From NCBI GenBank assembly GCA_031549345.1, contig JAVBPY010000002.1, forward strand, positions 124,001 through 188,000: a stretch of 64,000 bases of DNA. Direction: 5' to 3'. Positions 45,681-53,972 of this stretch are shown here, piece by piece (the first letter of the stretch is position 1; each line of letters begins with the position of its first letter). A model generated the notes under the pieces. The model was not told the origin of the DNA and did no database searches. It saw only the letters and a list, made by a program, of their open reading frames with translations. The DNA is from CASFRF01 sp031549345 (GTDB lineage: Bacteria; Verrucomicrobiota; Lentisphaeria; Victivallales; Victivallaceae). Both the position numbers and the translations under genes were made by a program.

Positions 45681-47147
45681 TTATTTCCCGAATACGCAAA
45701 AGTCCTGAATCGCTGCGGTGAATCCCTTGGCCGCGCCCAGAATTTCGAGCTTGACGTATCGTCCCCGGATCGCCGGGAACTCTACGAAAACGATGTGCTG
45801 TTCCCGCTTGTTTTCCGAAGCGTCGAAGGCGAGCTTCCATTCGCCCGGCGCTTCGGCGCACCAGAGGCGCCAACGGTAGGGGCCGGGGAGATTGCCCGTC
45901 GCGTAATCAAGCCCCGTGTCGGCGAAAATGACGCGGAGAGCCTCCAAAGAAAACACTTCCAGCAAGTCCACTTCCAGCCATTGCGGGAACGTCGCATCCG
46001 CCGCCTGGTACCAGGTGCGGACCGATGCGTCCACCGCATAACGCGCGTCGCGCCCCGGAGCAACAGAGCTTGCTTTCGCCGGAGAGCAAATGGAGAGGGG
46101 AAGGAGTCCCGCGCCGTTCCCTTGCTCGGGATGCGCATTCCGCCCCGGAGCGCATTGCGGCGTTTCGGTCGGTCCGTTCACAAAAAGCTCTCCGTTTTCG
46201 TCCAGCCCCGCCGGGTCCATGCCGATGCGGCGGTCGAAGGAGTGGTGGTTGCCGAATAAGACCGTGTAGAAGCACCATAAATCGCCGTTCGGCCCCACGA
46301 TGATCGAATGGTGCGCCGTCCCGTTCACCAAACCGTGGCGGTGGATCAAAATCGGATTCCGCTTCTGGTTTGCAAAGGGGCCCAGGGGGGAATCGCCTAC
46401 GGCGCACCCCACCGCGTAGTTGCGGTACTCCGTCCCGTTTACGCTGTATTGCAGATAGTAGCGCCCGGAAATTTTGTTGATGTGCGCACCCTCCATCACG
46501 GCAAAATGGCGCAGCTGGTTGGCTTCTCCGCCGCGGTGCCACGCAAGATTCGGGTCCAACCGAATCAAAGGAACCGGGTCGGCGGCGAAGCGCGAACAAT
46601 CAAGGTCGTCGAGGCGCACACCATAGATCACCCCCTCGTCCGGGCGCAATGCCCAGGGGGAGTTGTCCGCGGGGACCGTCGGACGCGCAAGGTTGCAGTA
46701 ACAATACATCGCGCCGTCGTCATCCACGAACAAGCACGGATCTCCCCAGCAGACGGGGTTGCCGTTTTTGTCGCGCAAACGGGTGAAGTTCCCGTCCGCG
46801 TCGCGCCCCGGCTCGCCGATGGCTTCCCATGGGCCCAGGGGGTGGCGGCTCCGCCAGATGACGCACCCATCCCAGGAGGTGGTCATATAAATGAACTCCC
46901 CCTTTTGGATGACCGTCGGCGCGTACCCCGGATCGAAGGGCTCGATGGGATGGAACGTCCAGTCGACCATATCCGACGATTCCCAGAGCATCCCGCCGGA
47001 GGGGAACAAATAATATTTATCTTCGAACGCCAACACAGCCGGGTCGGCCATCTCGCGGTACGCGGGGCCGGGACGGCCGGGGATGCCCGCGCGGCGACCC
47101 TTCTGGTAATTTTCAAGCGGAAGGGGGTTGCAGTACATCGAGTTCAT
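45681..47147 (-). CDS. GH43-like beta-propeller glycoside hydrolase with C-terminal F5/8-type (CBM32-like) domain
   Basis: 488 residues, no signal peptide. The five-bladed propeller begins with the base motif YREMADPAVLAFEDKYYLFPSG; GDPCLFVDDDGAMYCY supplies the central Asp and GAHINKISGRYYLQYS the acid Glu. The last ~140 residues (AVDASVRTWYQAADATFPQWLEVDL ... YVKLEILG) form a discoidin-like carbohydrate-binding domain. Family activities include arabinofuranosidase and xylosidase. The N-terminal GRPGPAYREMADP wording is also reminiscent of related propeller families. It follows the MCE gene by 12 nt. Confidence 0.82.
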   Translation of the reverse strand: MNSMYCNPLPLENYQKGRRAGIPGRPGPAYREMADPAVLAFEDKYYLFPSGGMLWESSDMVDWTFHPIEPFDPGYAPTVIQKGEFIYMTTSWDGCVIWRSRHPLGPWEAIGEPGRDADGNFTRLRDKNGNPVCWGDPCLFVDDDGAMYCYCNLARPTVPADNSPWALRPDEGVIYGVRLDDLDCSRFAADPVPLIRLDPNLAWHRGGEANQLRHFAVMEGAHINKISGRYYLQYSVNGTEYRNYAVGCAVGDSPLGPFANQKRNPILIHRHGLVNGTAHHSIIVGPNGDLWCFYTVLFGNHHSFDRRIGMDPAGLDENGELFVNGPTETPQCAPGRNAHPEQGNGAGLLPLSICSPAKASSVAPGRDARYAVDASVRTWYQAADATFPQWLEVDLLEVFSLEALRVIFADTGLDYATGNLPGPYRWRLWCAEAPGEWKLAFDASENKREQHIVFVEFPAIRGRYVKLEILGAAKGFTAAIQDFCVFGK

Positions 47148-47159
47148 TCCCTAATTTCC

Positions 47160-48131
47160 TTATTTACGTCCGCGCAGAAGCTGTTCCGGCTGATCTTCAA
47201 TCGCGCCGAGCATCCGGGTGATCTCGACGGAGAAATTGTCCATACGCGTGAGCGTTTCCTCCATTCGGATCCGAAGCTCCGTGGCGGCGCTCCCCGCGTT
47301 TTTCATGCGTCCCTCCGTGGAGGCGAGGAAGGTGCGGGTTTCGTTCAAAAACACATTGATGTTGTCCAGTGTTTCCCGGACCTGAAGCCGGCGAAGATCG
47401 ACGAGCGCTTCATCGACATTTTCGATGGAACGGTTGAGTTTGGACATATTTTCCGCCGAAAGAAGTTGCGCAAGACGCTGCGACGCCCCCTCAAGCTGCC
47501 GGCTGATTTCTCCGAAATTTTTCAGCGTTTCCGCCAGTTCTCCGTTCCCGAAAACCGTATTCACATTCTGGAGCGCAAGGTTGACCTTATCGGAAAGCTG
47601 TATCCAATCGACCTTGCTGAGGGAATCGACCACCCGGCTCGCGTTCTGAATCGCGTTGCCGATGTGCGACGGGACCGAGCGGATGTAAACCGTCCCCGCC
47701 GGCAACTTCACCGGCGAAAGCGCCGGCCCCTGCGCGTGGTCGCGTATGGTGGAAAGCTCCAGATAGGCCCCTCCCATCAATCCGGAGGCGTTGACGAAGC
47801 ACTGCAAATTCCGTGAATGGAGCAAATCGGCGTCGGCGGACGCCGGATCGTCGTGCGCCTGGTCCATGGCGGCGGGAAAAATATCGAAATATACCGCAAT
47901 CTGCCCATCGCCGCGCCGCATGGCAAGGCGCGTAACCCGCCCAACGGAAACGCCAAGATATTTGACCTGGGACCCGACGGAAAGCCCTTCGACGGAAGTA
48001 TCCAAGGCCGTCATCGCGCGGATGCGCGGCTCCAGAATCGTCGCCACGCCAACCGCAAGAAAACTGCCGACAAGCAGAAAAACACCCAGCAGGACAAACA
48101 CGCCGAGTTTGGTTCGATTCGCCGTGTTCAT
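47160..48131 (-). CDS. MCE/MlaD family lipid-transport protein
   Basis: 323 residues. One N-terminal membrane helix (about 9-31), then the MCE domain (about 40-115: TSVEGLSVGSQVKYLGVSVGRV), then long alpha-helical coiled coil to the end (LNRSIENVDEALVDLRRLQ). This is the layout of MlaD, the periplasmic part of ABC lipid transporters between inner and outer membranes. The cognate mlaE/mlaF genes are not nearby. It starts 3 nt after the YceD gene. Confidence 0.85.
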   Translation of the reverse strand: MNTANRTKLGVFVLLGVFLLVGSFLAVGVATILEPRIRAMTALDTSVEGLSVGSQVKYLGVSVGRVTRLAMRRGDGQIAVYFDIFPAAMDQAHDDPASADADLLHSRNLQCFVNASGLMGGAYLELSTIRDHAQGPALSPVKLPAGTVYIRSVPSHIGNAIQNASRVVDSLSKVDWIQLSDKVNLALQNVNTVFGNGELAETLKNFGEISRQLEGASQRLAQLLSAENMSKLNRSIENVDEALVDLRRLQVRETLDNINVFLNETRTFLASTEGRMKNAGSAATELRIRMEETLTRMDNFSVEITRMLGAIEDQPEQLLRGRK

Positions 48132-48134
48132 CGT

Positions 48135-48620
48135 TTAGGGTTTGTCCGTCGAAAGGCCGTCCAGCGCGCGCCAGGGGTTTTCGTCTTCCGGCATGTCTTC
48201 GGCGGAGTCTTCGCAATCGCACTGTTCGGTGTTGCGGTTCGCGCCGCAGCCGGGACAAAGTCCCCGGCAATCTTCCGAACACAAAAGATTGATCGGGAAT
48301 TCCAGCAGAAGTTCTTCGCGGACATCCCCGGTAACATCGAGCATTTCGCCGGGAGGATTTTCAAAAAACAACGAAATATGGTTGTTTTCAATTTTCTGCC
48401 GCACCCCCTGAAGGCAGCGGCCGCATTCGCCGCCGACCTTCGTTGAAACACGCCCTTCGACAAGAATGCCGCCGGAAACCTTATGTCCCAGCAATTTGTA
48501 CTTGATCGGCCGGTCGGCCACGATCGAAGCGTTTTCTTCCAAACCGAGCAGGGACGAAGGTTCTTCGCCCTCCAGCTCCACCGGCTCTTTGTCCAGCAAC
48601 GCCAGTGAGAATTTGATCAT
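48135..48620 (-). CDS. YceD/DUF177 family protein
   Basis: 161 residues. Typical DUF177 text: CGRC in the middle, then LLCSEDCRGLCPGCGANRNTEQCDC, two cysteine clusters of the rRNA-accumulation protein YceD. The ribosomal gene rpmF normally follows yceD; here MCE protein follows instead. Start overlaps coaD stop by ATGA. Confidence 0.85.
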   Translation of the reverse strand: MIKFSLALLDKEPVELEGEEPSSLLGLEENASIVADRPIKYKLLGHKVSGGILVEGRVSTKVGGECGRCLQGVRQKIENNHISLFFENPPGEMLDVTGDVREELLLEFPINLLCSEDCRGLCPGCGANRNTEQCDCEDSAEDMPEDENPWRALDGLSTDKP

Positions 48621-49108
48621 CTGTATTCTCCTTGCACAAGTTTCTCCCGAATCGCCGCGCGGACGGGCTCGGGGACGTAGGATCCATAGTCGCCGCCGAG
48701 CATGGCCACCTCCTTGACGCCGCGTGAGCTGACGAAGGAATTTTCCACCCTCGGCATCAAAAAGACGGTTTCAAATTCCGGGCACAAACTCCGGTTCATA
48801 AACGCCATCTGGAGCTCGTATTCAAAGTCGGAGAACGCCCGTATGCCGCGCAACACCGCGTCCACCTGGTAAAAACGCACCGCCTCCACCAGGAGCCCTT
48901 GGAAATGCACCACACGCACACGCTCTATATCCCGGCAGCAGGCGCGGATCAAGTCCTTGCGTTCCTCCAAAGAAAACAACGGATGCTTGTCCGGATTTAC
49001 CGCCACTGCCACAATTACTTCAGAAAACAATCCGGCACCGCGGCGGACAAGATCAAGGTGTCCGTTGGTGAACGGATCGAAACTTCCGGGATAAATAACC
49101 CGCTTCAT
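48617..49108 (-). CDS. coaD: Phosphopantetheine adenylyltransferase
   Basis: 163 residues starting MKRVIYPGSFDPFTNGHLDL, the nucleotidyltransferase T/HxGH signature, with ENSFVSSRGVKEVAMLGGD later. GAGGAAG precedes ATG 49108. It catalyses the fourth step of coenzyme A synthesis. First gene of a coaD-yceD-MCE-GH43 run. Confidence 0.96.
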   Translation of the reverse strand: MKRVIYPGSFDPFTNGHLDLVRRGAGLFSEVIVAVAVNPDKHPLFSLEERKDLIRACCRDIERVRVVHFQGLLVEAVRFYQVDAVLRGIRAFSDFEYELQMAFMNRSLCPEFETVFLMPRVENSFVSSRGVKEVAMLGGDYGSYVPEPVRAAIREKLVQGEYR

Positions 49109-49164
49109 TTTCGCTTCCTCCTCTTCATCTTCCGCAAACAAGCTCGAAAATCGGGCGTGCGGAT

Positions 49165-49191
49165 TTGACAAATTACTCTTTTTAATATACA
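49165..49191 (+). promoter_or_regulatory. Candidate promoter for ribF, possibly leaderless
   Basis: TTGACA at 49165-49170, 15-bp spacer, TATACA at 49186-49191. Initiation would fall within a few bases of ATG 49201, which has no ribosome site before it, so ribF could be translated from a nearly leaderless mRNA. The spacer is short, so this is tentative. Confidence 0.3.
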
Positions 49192-49200
49192 TTACCTCCC

Positions 49201-50163
49201 ATGCTTATGCAACCTGAAACGACTATTATTCACGGAGATTCCCTCGCCGCCCTCGGTCTTGGCCCCCTGGCCGTGGCCCTCGGTGTGTTCGACGGGGTTC
49301 ACCGCGGCCACCAGCGGCTCCTGGATGCGCTCGCCGGGCTCGCCAAGCAAACCAACGCCACGCCGGTGGCGCTGACGTTCGACCCGCACCCCCGCAGTGT
49401 TTTACACCCGGACGAACCGACTCGCCTGCTTTTACCGCCGCGTGTCCGCGCGGAGTTTCTTCTCCATTACGGCGCACGCAAAGTGCTTGTGTATCCCTTT
49501 ACTCCGGCGTTTTCCGCATGTACGGCGGAATCGTTTCTCGATACGCTTTTCGCCTCCGCCGAAATCACCGGAATATGCGTCGGCGCGAACTGGCGCTTCG
49601 GCGCGAAGGGCGCGGGAAACGCCGCCATGCTAAAGAGCTACACCGCCAAGCACGGAGCACGGACCATCCCGGTCCCCGAAGTGGAGTACCAAAAGGAGCC
49701 CATCAGTTCCAGCCGCATCCGCCGCCTGGTCGCCGCTGGAAGGCTCGACGACGCGGCGGAGCTTCTCGGCCGTCCCTACCGGCTTTACGGCACGGTGGAA
49801 CATGGAAAAAATTTCGCGGGCCCCGGCCTGGGTTGCCCGACGGCGAATCTCGCACTCGAGCACGGCATTCTTCCGCCGGACGGGGTGTACGCGGCGCGTG
49901 TATTCCTCCCCGATGCGCGGGAATACCCCGCCGCGGTAAACCTGGGCTTTTCCCCGACCTTTCAGTGGGCGGGAGTGGGGCGCAGGCTGGAACTCCATTT
50001 GCTCGATTACTCGGGCGATTTGTACGGGAAGGAGCTGTCGGTGGAATTGATCGCGCACCTCCGTCCCGAGTGTGTTTTTTCCGGTCCGGCGGAGCTGACA
50101 CGGCAAATCGAAATCGATATCCGGAATATCCGCAACCTTTTTACCGGAACACTCCATGCCTGA
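49201..50163 (+). CDS. ribF: Bifunctional riboflavin kinase/FAD synthetase
   Basis: 320 residues. FAD synthetase domain with LGVFDGVHRGHQRLLD, FDPHPRSVLHP and SSSRIRRLVAAGRLDDAAELLGRPY; riboflavin kinase domain with GLGCPTANL and PPDGVYAARVFLP. It makes FMN and FAD. The start lacks a Shine-Dalgarno sequence. Its end overlaps the MerR-like gene by 8 nt. Confidence 0.96.
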   Translation: MLMQPETTIIHGDSLAALGLGPLAVALGVFDGVHRGHQRLLDALAGLAKQTNATPVALTFDPHPRSVLHPDEPTRLLLPPRVRAEFLLHYGARKVLVYPFTPAFSACTAESFLDTLFASAEITGICVGANWRFGAKGAGNAAMLKSYTAKHGARTIPVPEVEYQKEPISSSRIRRLVAAGRLDDAAELLGRPYRLYGTVEHGKNFAGPGLGCPTANLALEHGILPPDGVYAARVFLPDAREYPAAVNLGFSPTFQWAGVGRRLELHLLDYSGDLYGKELSVELIAHLRPECVFSGPAELTRQIEIDIRNIRNLFTGTLHA

Positions 50164-51202
50164 AGAACCCAACGTCTACTCCGTCAGCGATCTCGCCGCC
50201 GCCCTCCAACTCCCGCGCACGACCATCAACGACTGGCTGAAAATTTACGCCTCCTATCTGGATACGGAAATGCGCGGCAAACGCCGCGTCTACACGGCGA
50301 ACGCCTGTGCCATCCTCCGCGAAATCGCGGAATTGCGCGCCGCCGGGCGCTCCAATTACGAGGTGGAGCAGGAGCTCGCCCGCCGTCACGGAATCCGCCC
50401 GGAACCCGCGCCGCCGGAACCGGAAACAGTGAACGAAGTTGCTCCGACAACCTCCCAACTTCCCATCCGCCAGGAACCCGCGCTCCCCGCGGTGCCGAAT
50501 TTCACGGAAATTCGTGTGCATTTGGAAGAATTGGAGCAGAAACGGAAACGTTTTACGCTTCGCCTCCTGGCGGTTCTCCTTGTTTTCGTCGCGCTCCTCG
50601 CACTCCTGGCCGTCTTCGGCATCGCCCGCCTCCGCGGGGCGCTGGAACAAGCGGACGCACGTCATAAGGCAAACCTCCGGACGCAGGCGGAAGCGTTTGC
50701 TTCAGCGCGCGAAAACGCGGATATCGAACGGAAAAAAGAAGTTGCCGACGCCCTTTCCAAAGCACAAGCGGCCCATCGCGAAGAGCTGGAAAAACTTCAG
50801 CTCCAGCAAAAAGAGCAGCGCGAAGAACTCCGTGAATTCCTGAAAAACCTCGCCAAAGACGAACGCAGCGCGGCGGAAAAGCAGTGGATCGAACAAAAAG
50901 AAGCCTTCGCCCGCCGCCAGCAGGATCTCCTCCGTGAACTGGAGGAAATCCGGAAGAACGGCCAGAAAGAATGGCAGGAAACACGGAAGAATACGGAAAA
51001 AGAGCTCGAAGCAACCCGGGTGAATGCGGAGAAGAAAAACGCGCTTCTCCTCGCCGACGCGGCGGAACTCCGCAAAAATGCCGAAGCCCAGCGCAAGGCC
51101 ATGCAAGCCCTTCTCGAAGAAATTGCCGCGCTTAAAGCCGCCGCCGCGCAACGCCCCGCCGAACCCAAGCAGGACGCGTCATCCATCCAGCCCCAGGAAT
51201 GA
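50156..51202 (+). CDS. Membrane-anchored MerR-like DNA-binding protein with long coiled coil
   Basis: 348 residues. MerR-type helix-turn-helix at 6-60 (YSVSDLAAALQLPRTTINDW, KRRVYTANACAILREI), a Pro/Glu-rich linker (82-112), one membrane helix (about 134-156), then a charged coiled coil (about 160-330) rich in Glu, Lys, Gln and Ala. Topology by positive-inside rule puts the HTH in the cytoplasm and the coiled coil outside. This suggests a one-component sensor that binds DNA at the membrane; the signal is unknown. The 3' end overlaps converging ttcA by 24 bp. Confidence 0.75.
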   Translation: MPEEPNVYSVSDLAAALQLPRTTINDWLKIYASYLDTEMRGKRRVYTANACAILREIAELRAAGRSNYEVEQELARRHGIRPEPAPPEPETVNEVAPTTSQLPIRQEPALPAVPNFTEIRVHLEELEQKRKRFTLRLLAVLLVFVALLALLAVFGIARLRGALEQADARHKANLRTQAEAFASARENADIERKKEVADALSKAQAAHREELEKLQLQQKEQREELREFLKNLAKDERSAAEKQWIEQKEAFARRQQDLLRELEEIRKNGQKEWQETRKNTEKELEATRVNAEKKNALLLADAAELRKNAEAQRKAMQALLEEIAALKAAAAQRPAEPKQDASSIQPQE

Positions 51203-51934
51203 AGGATCGAGAAGGTTCTCCGCCTCGATTTTTTGCAGCGAATGGAGCATTTGACTGCGGACATCGGGAATACGTTCCGCGATGCTTTCCATAAGCTGCC
51301 CCGCCCAGGCGCGGTCGCCGTTTTCGGCAAGTTCCGTACCGTACGGGCACTTGCCTTTGATCGGAAGCTCCATGGCCGAAGCGGCTTCGCGGAGGCGCTG
51401 TTCGGGGACGTATGCAAGGGGGCGGATCACACGTACCGGGCGTGTTTTCGCCGCCACGTTGGGCCCCATGGTGGTCAACCCCTGCCCCCGGAAAAGACTC
51501 ATTAGAAAAGACGCCTCGATATCATCAAGATGCTGACCCAACCCAAGTTTTCCGCAACCGAGCTCCTCCGCGAGCGCATACAGCTTGCCGCGCCGGAGGC
51601 GGGAGCAAAGGACGCACGGCGTTTTCCCCTCCCCCGATTCGCGGAGCCAATCGGCCACGGGCAAAGAAACAACGCGGTGATCCCAGTTTTGCGCACGGCA
51701 ATATGCGGCGATCTCCGTCGCCCCGAAATCCGGAAACCCCGGATCGAATGTGGCGCAAAAAAGTTCAAAGCGCACAGGCGCGCGGCGCTGAAGCACATAA
51801 AGAACATGCGCAAGGAGCAAACTGTCCTTTCCGCCGGAAATACCCAGCAAGATCCGGTCGCCGTCCACAATCATCCGGTAGTCGGCGATGGCGCGCCCCG
51901 CCATGCGGCACAAATCATCCAATGCATTCGCCAT
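51179..51934 (-). CDS. ttcA: tRNA 2-thiocytidine biosynthesis protein TtcA
   Basis: 251 residues. PP-loop ISGGKDSLLLAHVL, PCVLCSRLRRGKLY (CxxC with the TtcA RRG tail) and GLGQHLDDIEASFLMSLF. It thiolates cytidine-32 in tRNAs using an iron-sulfur cluster. TilS-like relatives lack the CxxCSRLRRG signature. Converges with the MerR-like gene. Confidence 0.9.
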   Translation of the reverse strand: MANALDDLCRMAGRAIADYRMIVDGDRILLGISGGKDSLLLAHVLYVLQRRAPVRFELFCATFDPGFPDFGATEIAAYCRAQNWDHRVVSLPVADWLRESGEGKTPCVLCSRLRRGKLYALAEELGCGKLGLGQHLDDIEASFLMSLFRGQGLTTMGPNVAAKTRPVRVIRPLAYVPEQRLREAASAMELPIKGKCPYGTELAENGDRAWAGQLMESIAERIPDVRSQMLHSLQKIEAENLLDPSFLGLDG

Positions 51935-51979
51935 CGTTTACACCCCCGTGAAAAATTCAATTACGCATAACGCTCAATA

Positions 51980-51997
51980 TATCATATCGTTATGATA
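51980..51997. promoter_or_regulatory. Inverted repeat upstream of ttcA
   Basis: TATCATA-tcgt-TATGATA, perfect 7-bp arms, in the AT-rich gap between divergent ttcA and the LacI gene. A second inverted repeat overlaps it (CATAACG at 51965-51971 and CGTTATG nearby at about 51988-51994). Possible operator for ttcA; regulator unknown. Confidence 0.35.
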
Positions 51998-52083
51998 AAA
52001 TCAAGCGGTCAATACTCCCCTTTGGACGTCTTGCGGCGGAATCAATTTTTTTCAATAATTCTTCTTTTTTCTATTTCTTACCA

Positions 52084-52124
52084 TTGACAATCGCAAAATT
52101 CCGACTATAATGTAAACAGTTACA
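52084..52124 (+). promoter_or_regulatory. Sigma-70 promoter with overlapping LacI-type operator
   Basis: Consensus TTGACA (52084-52089), 16-bp spacer, consensus TATAAT (52106-52111). TGTAAACAGTTACA (52111-52124) overlaps the -10 end and the start point and resembles LacI/GalR operators of the TGTAAACGNTTACA type. It lies 13 nt before ATG 52138 of the LacI gene, which suggests autorepression of the whole downstream operon. Confidence 0.8.
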
Positions 52125-52137
52125 TAAAGGATTGGCA

Positions 52138-53142
52138 ATGTCGGACAAAACGAGAAAAGCACTTAACATCAAGGAATTTGCCAAACTGGCCGGTGTTTCC
52201 ACCGCGACGGTATCCCGCGTGTTTTCGCGCGACCCCAAAGTAACCGAAGCAACCTCCACCCGCGTCCGCGAATTGGCCGAAGAACACCATTTCCGCCCCA
52301 ATCAGGTGGCCAAGAGTTCCTTCAACGGCAAAACACGCAGCATCGGCGTACTGCTTTGCAGTTTGAACACATCGTACTTTGCCGATATCGCGTTGGGGAT
52401 CCAGCAGGTTTTGCTGCCCAAAGACTATTTGCCGATCATTGTCAGTTTGCGCGGCGACGCCGATTTGGTGTCTTTGCGCCGCCTCGTCGATCACCGGGTC
52501 GACGGAATCATCGCGTGCATTGCCGATCAGTCTTTCACCAATGAAGAGCTGCGTGAAATTGAAATCTACCAGCTCCCCGTCGTAACGATCGACGCGTTCG
52601 CCCAGAAATTGTTCAGCGACAACATCAGTTCCGATGAAGAAAAGTGCGGCCGCCTGGCCGCGGAATATTTTTTAAAACAAGGTCACCGCAACATCGGATT
52701 CGTGTATTGCTCGGTTCACGATGTGGAGAAAATGCCGCGCTACATCAGTTTCCGGGGCGCTCTCTTCAAAGCCGGGGTCGAAATCACCCCGGACAAGTTG
52801 TACAACCACAACGCGCCCCTGGGAGAATGGCTTTCACGCCAATCCCGTCCTTTCGCCTGCTACTGTTACAACGACTTGGACGCGGTAAAACTCCGCGAAG
52901 CCGCCGCCGCCCTCGGCTGGTCCGTGCCGGAGGATCTGAGCATCATCGGCACCGCCGACTTGAATTTCGCCGCCATGATGTCGCCGCCCCTGACGACTAT
53001 CCGGCAGAACGGCTGTGAAATCGGCGAGCTCGCCGCCGAACTGATCCTCAAACGCCTTGCCGGCGATACTTCAACCCATTACAAAGTAACCTCCGACGTA
53101 TCACTTGTCGAACGCGGTTCCGTTAGCAGGAAAAATCAATAA
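52138..53142 (+). CDS. LacI-family transcriptional regulator
   Basis: 334 residues. ATG 52138 has AAAGGA 6 nt upstream. N-terminal HTH (about 12-32: FAKLAGVSTATVSRVFSRDPKV) and a periplasmic-binding-like sensor domain with SIGVLLCSLNTSYFADIALGIQ and DGIIACIADQ. It heads an operon with a prepilin-like protein, a CE7-type esterase, a secreted unknown and a GH29 fucosidase, so its ligand is probably a fucose- or xylan-derived sugar. Self-control through the 52111 site is likely. Confidence 0.92.
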   Translation: MSDKTRKALNIKEFAKLAGVSTATVSRVFSRDPKVTEATSTRVRELAEEHHFRPNQVAKSSFNGKTRSIGVLLCSLNTSYFADIALGIQQVLLPKDYLPIIVSLRGDADLVSLRRLVDHRVDGIIACIADQSFTNEELREIEIYQLPVVTIDAFAQKLFSDNISSDEEKCGRLAAEYFLKQGHRNIGFVYCSVHDVEKMPRYISFRGALFKAGVEITPDKLYNHNAPLGEWLSRQSRPFACYCYNDLDAVKLREAAAALGWSVPEDLSIIGTADLNFAAMMSPPLTTIRQNGCEIGELAAELILKRLAGDTSTHYKVTSDVSLVERGSVSRKNQ

Positions 53143-53156
53143 CTCGCAGGGTAAAA

Positions 53157-53951
53157 ATGAAGGAATCAAGGTACTTTACACTCATTGAGCTGCTCGTTGT
53201 GATCGCGATCATCGCGATTCTCGCCTCCATGCTGCTCCCGGCGCTGAACAAGGCGCGGGAAAAAGCACAGGAAGTCCGCTGCATGAGCAACGGGAAGCAA
53301 GTCATGGTCGGCATGGCTTTCTACCAGGACGCCTATAAAGATTACTTTCCCCTTTACCGCTATAAAACCGGCCCGACGACCTTCGATAACGGAAAATCCT
53401 GGAACGTGGTAATGAGCCAGCTTGCCCCTGTGCTCCCGCCGATCGTCGTGGATGGGACAAGCCGCCATAAGGTAATGTACAACAGCATCTGGTTCTGCCC
53501 GGTCGATCTTCCCGCGCTCCAAAACTACATGGGACAGGCCAGCAGCGACGCCGACCAGAGGGTTCGGGCCGGGGAAGTCCGCAAAGGCAAAGTCAGTTAC
53601 GCCTACACCGCCGGAAGCAACGGGGCGCTCGCTTTCGGCGTCGGCGGGGAATTGGGGGGGACCGATGGCCGCGACTCCTTCAAAATAACCCAGATCCGCC
53701 GTCCCTCGGAAGCCGCAGTGTTCCTGGAACGCAATGACGACACCACGTTCCTGCCGGGCAACCTGGCAAAACTGCAGGCAAATTACAGCGGAACACAAGG
53801 CCGCCACGGCGGTTACGGCGGGCGCGAGAACATCGCCTATGCCGATGGCCATATCAAACTTCACAACAACGGCGTGCTCCTGGAAACCCAGTGGCGCGGC
53901 GGCAGCGCCAAGCAGGGGCTTGCTCCGTTCGGACTTCACCTTTTAAAGTAA
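53157..53951 (+). CDS. Prepilin-like (DUF1559-type) protein
   Basis: 264 residues beginning MKESRYFTLIELLVVIAIIA followed by LLPALNKAREKAQEVRCMSN. This type IV pilin/pseudopilin N-terminus is highly characteristic of Lentisphaerota. The residue before FTLIE is Tyr, not the usual Gly. The C-terminal IAYADGHIKLHNNGV is the H-X-DG-type motif of DUF1559 proteins. Many such proteins lie next to regulators and polysaccharide-degrading genes in this phylum, as here. Likely exported by a type II secretion or pilus system. Confidence 0.9.
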   Translation: MKESRYFTLIELLVVIAIIAILASMLLPALNKAREKAQEVRCMSNGKQVMVGMAFYQDAYKDYFPLYRYKTGPTTFDNGKSWNVVMSQLAPVLPPIVVDGTSRHKVMYNSIWFCPVDLPALQNYMGQASSDADQRVRAGEVRKGKVSYAYTAGSNGALAFGVGGELGGTDGRDSFKITQIRRPSEAAVFLERNDDTTFLPGNLAKLQANYSGTQGRHGGYGGRENIAYADGHIKLHNNGVLLETQWRGGSAKQGLAPFGLHLLK

Positions 53952-53972
53952 CACAAGGATATTGTTTTGCCC

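Noticed and set aside
45117..46259. A 380-codon plus-strand open frame overlapping repeat copy A and the GH43 gene
   Set aside because: It runs through the hairpin repeat and antisense to a well-supported GH43 gene; composition is Arg/Pro-rich as expected for a shadow frame.
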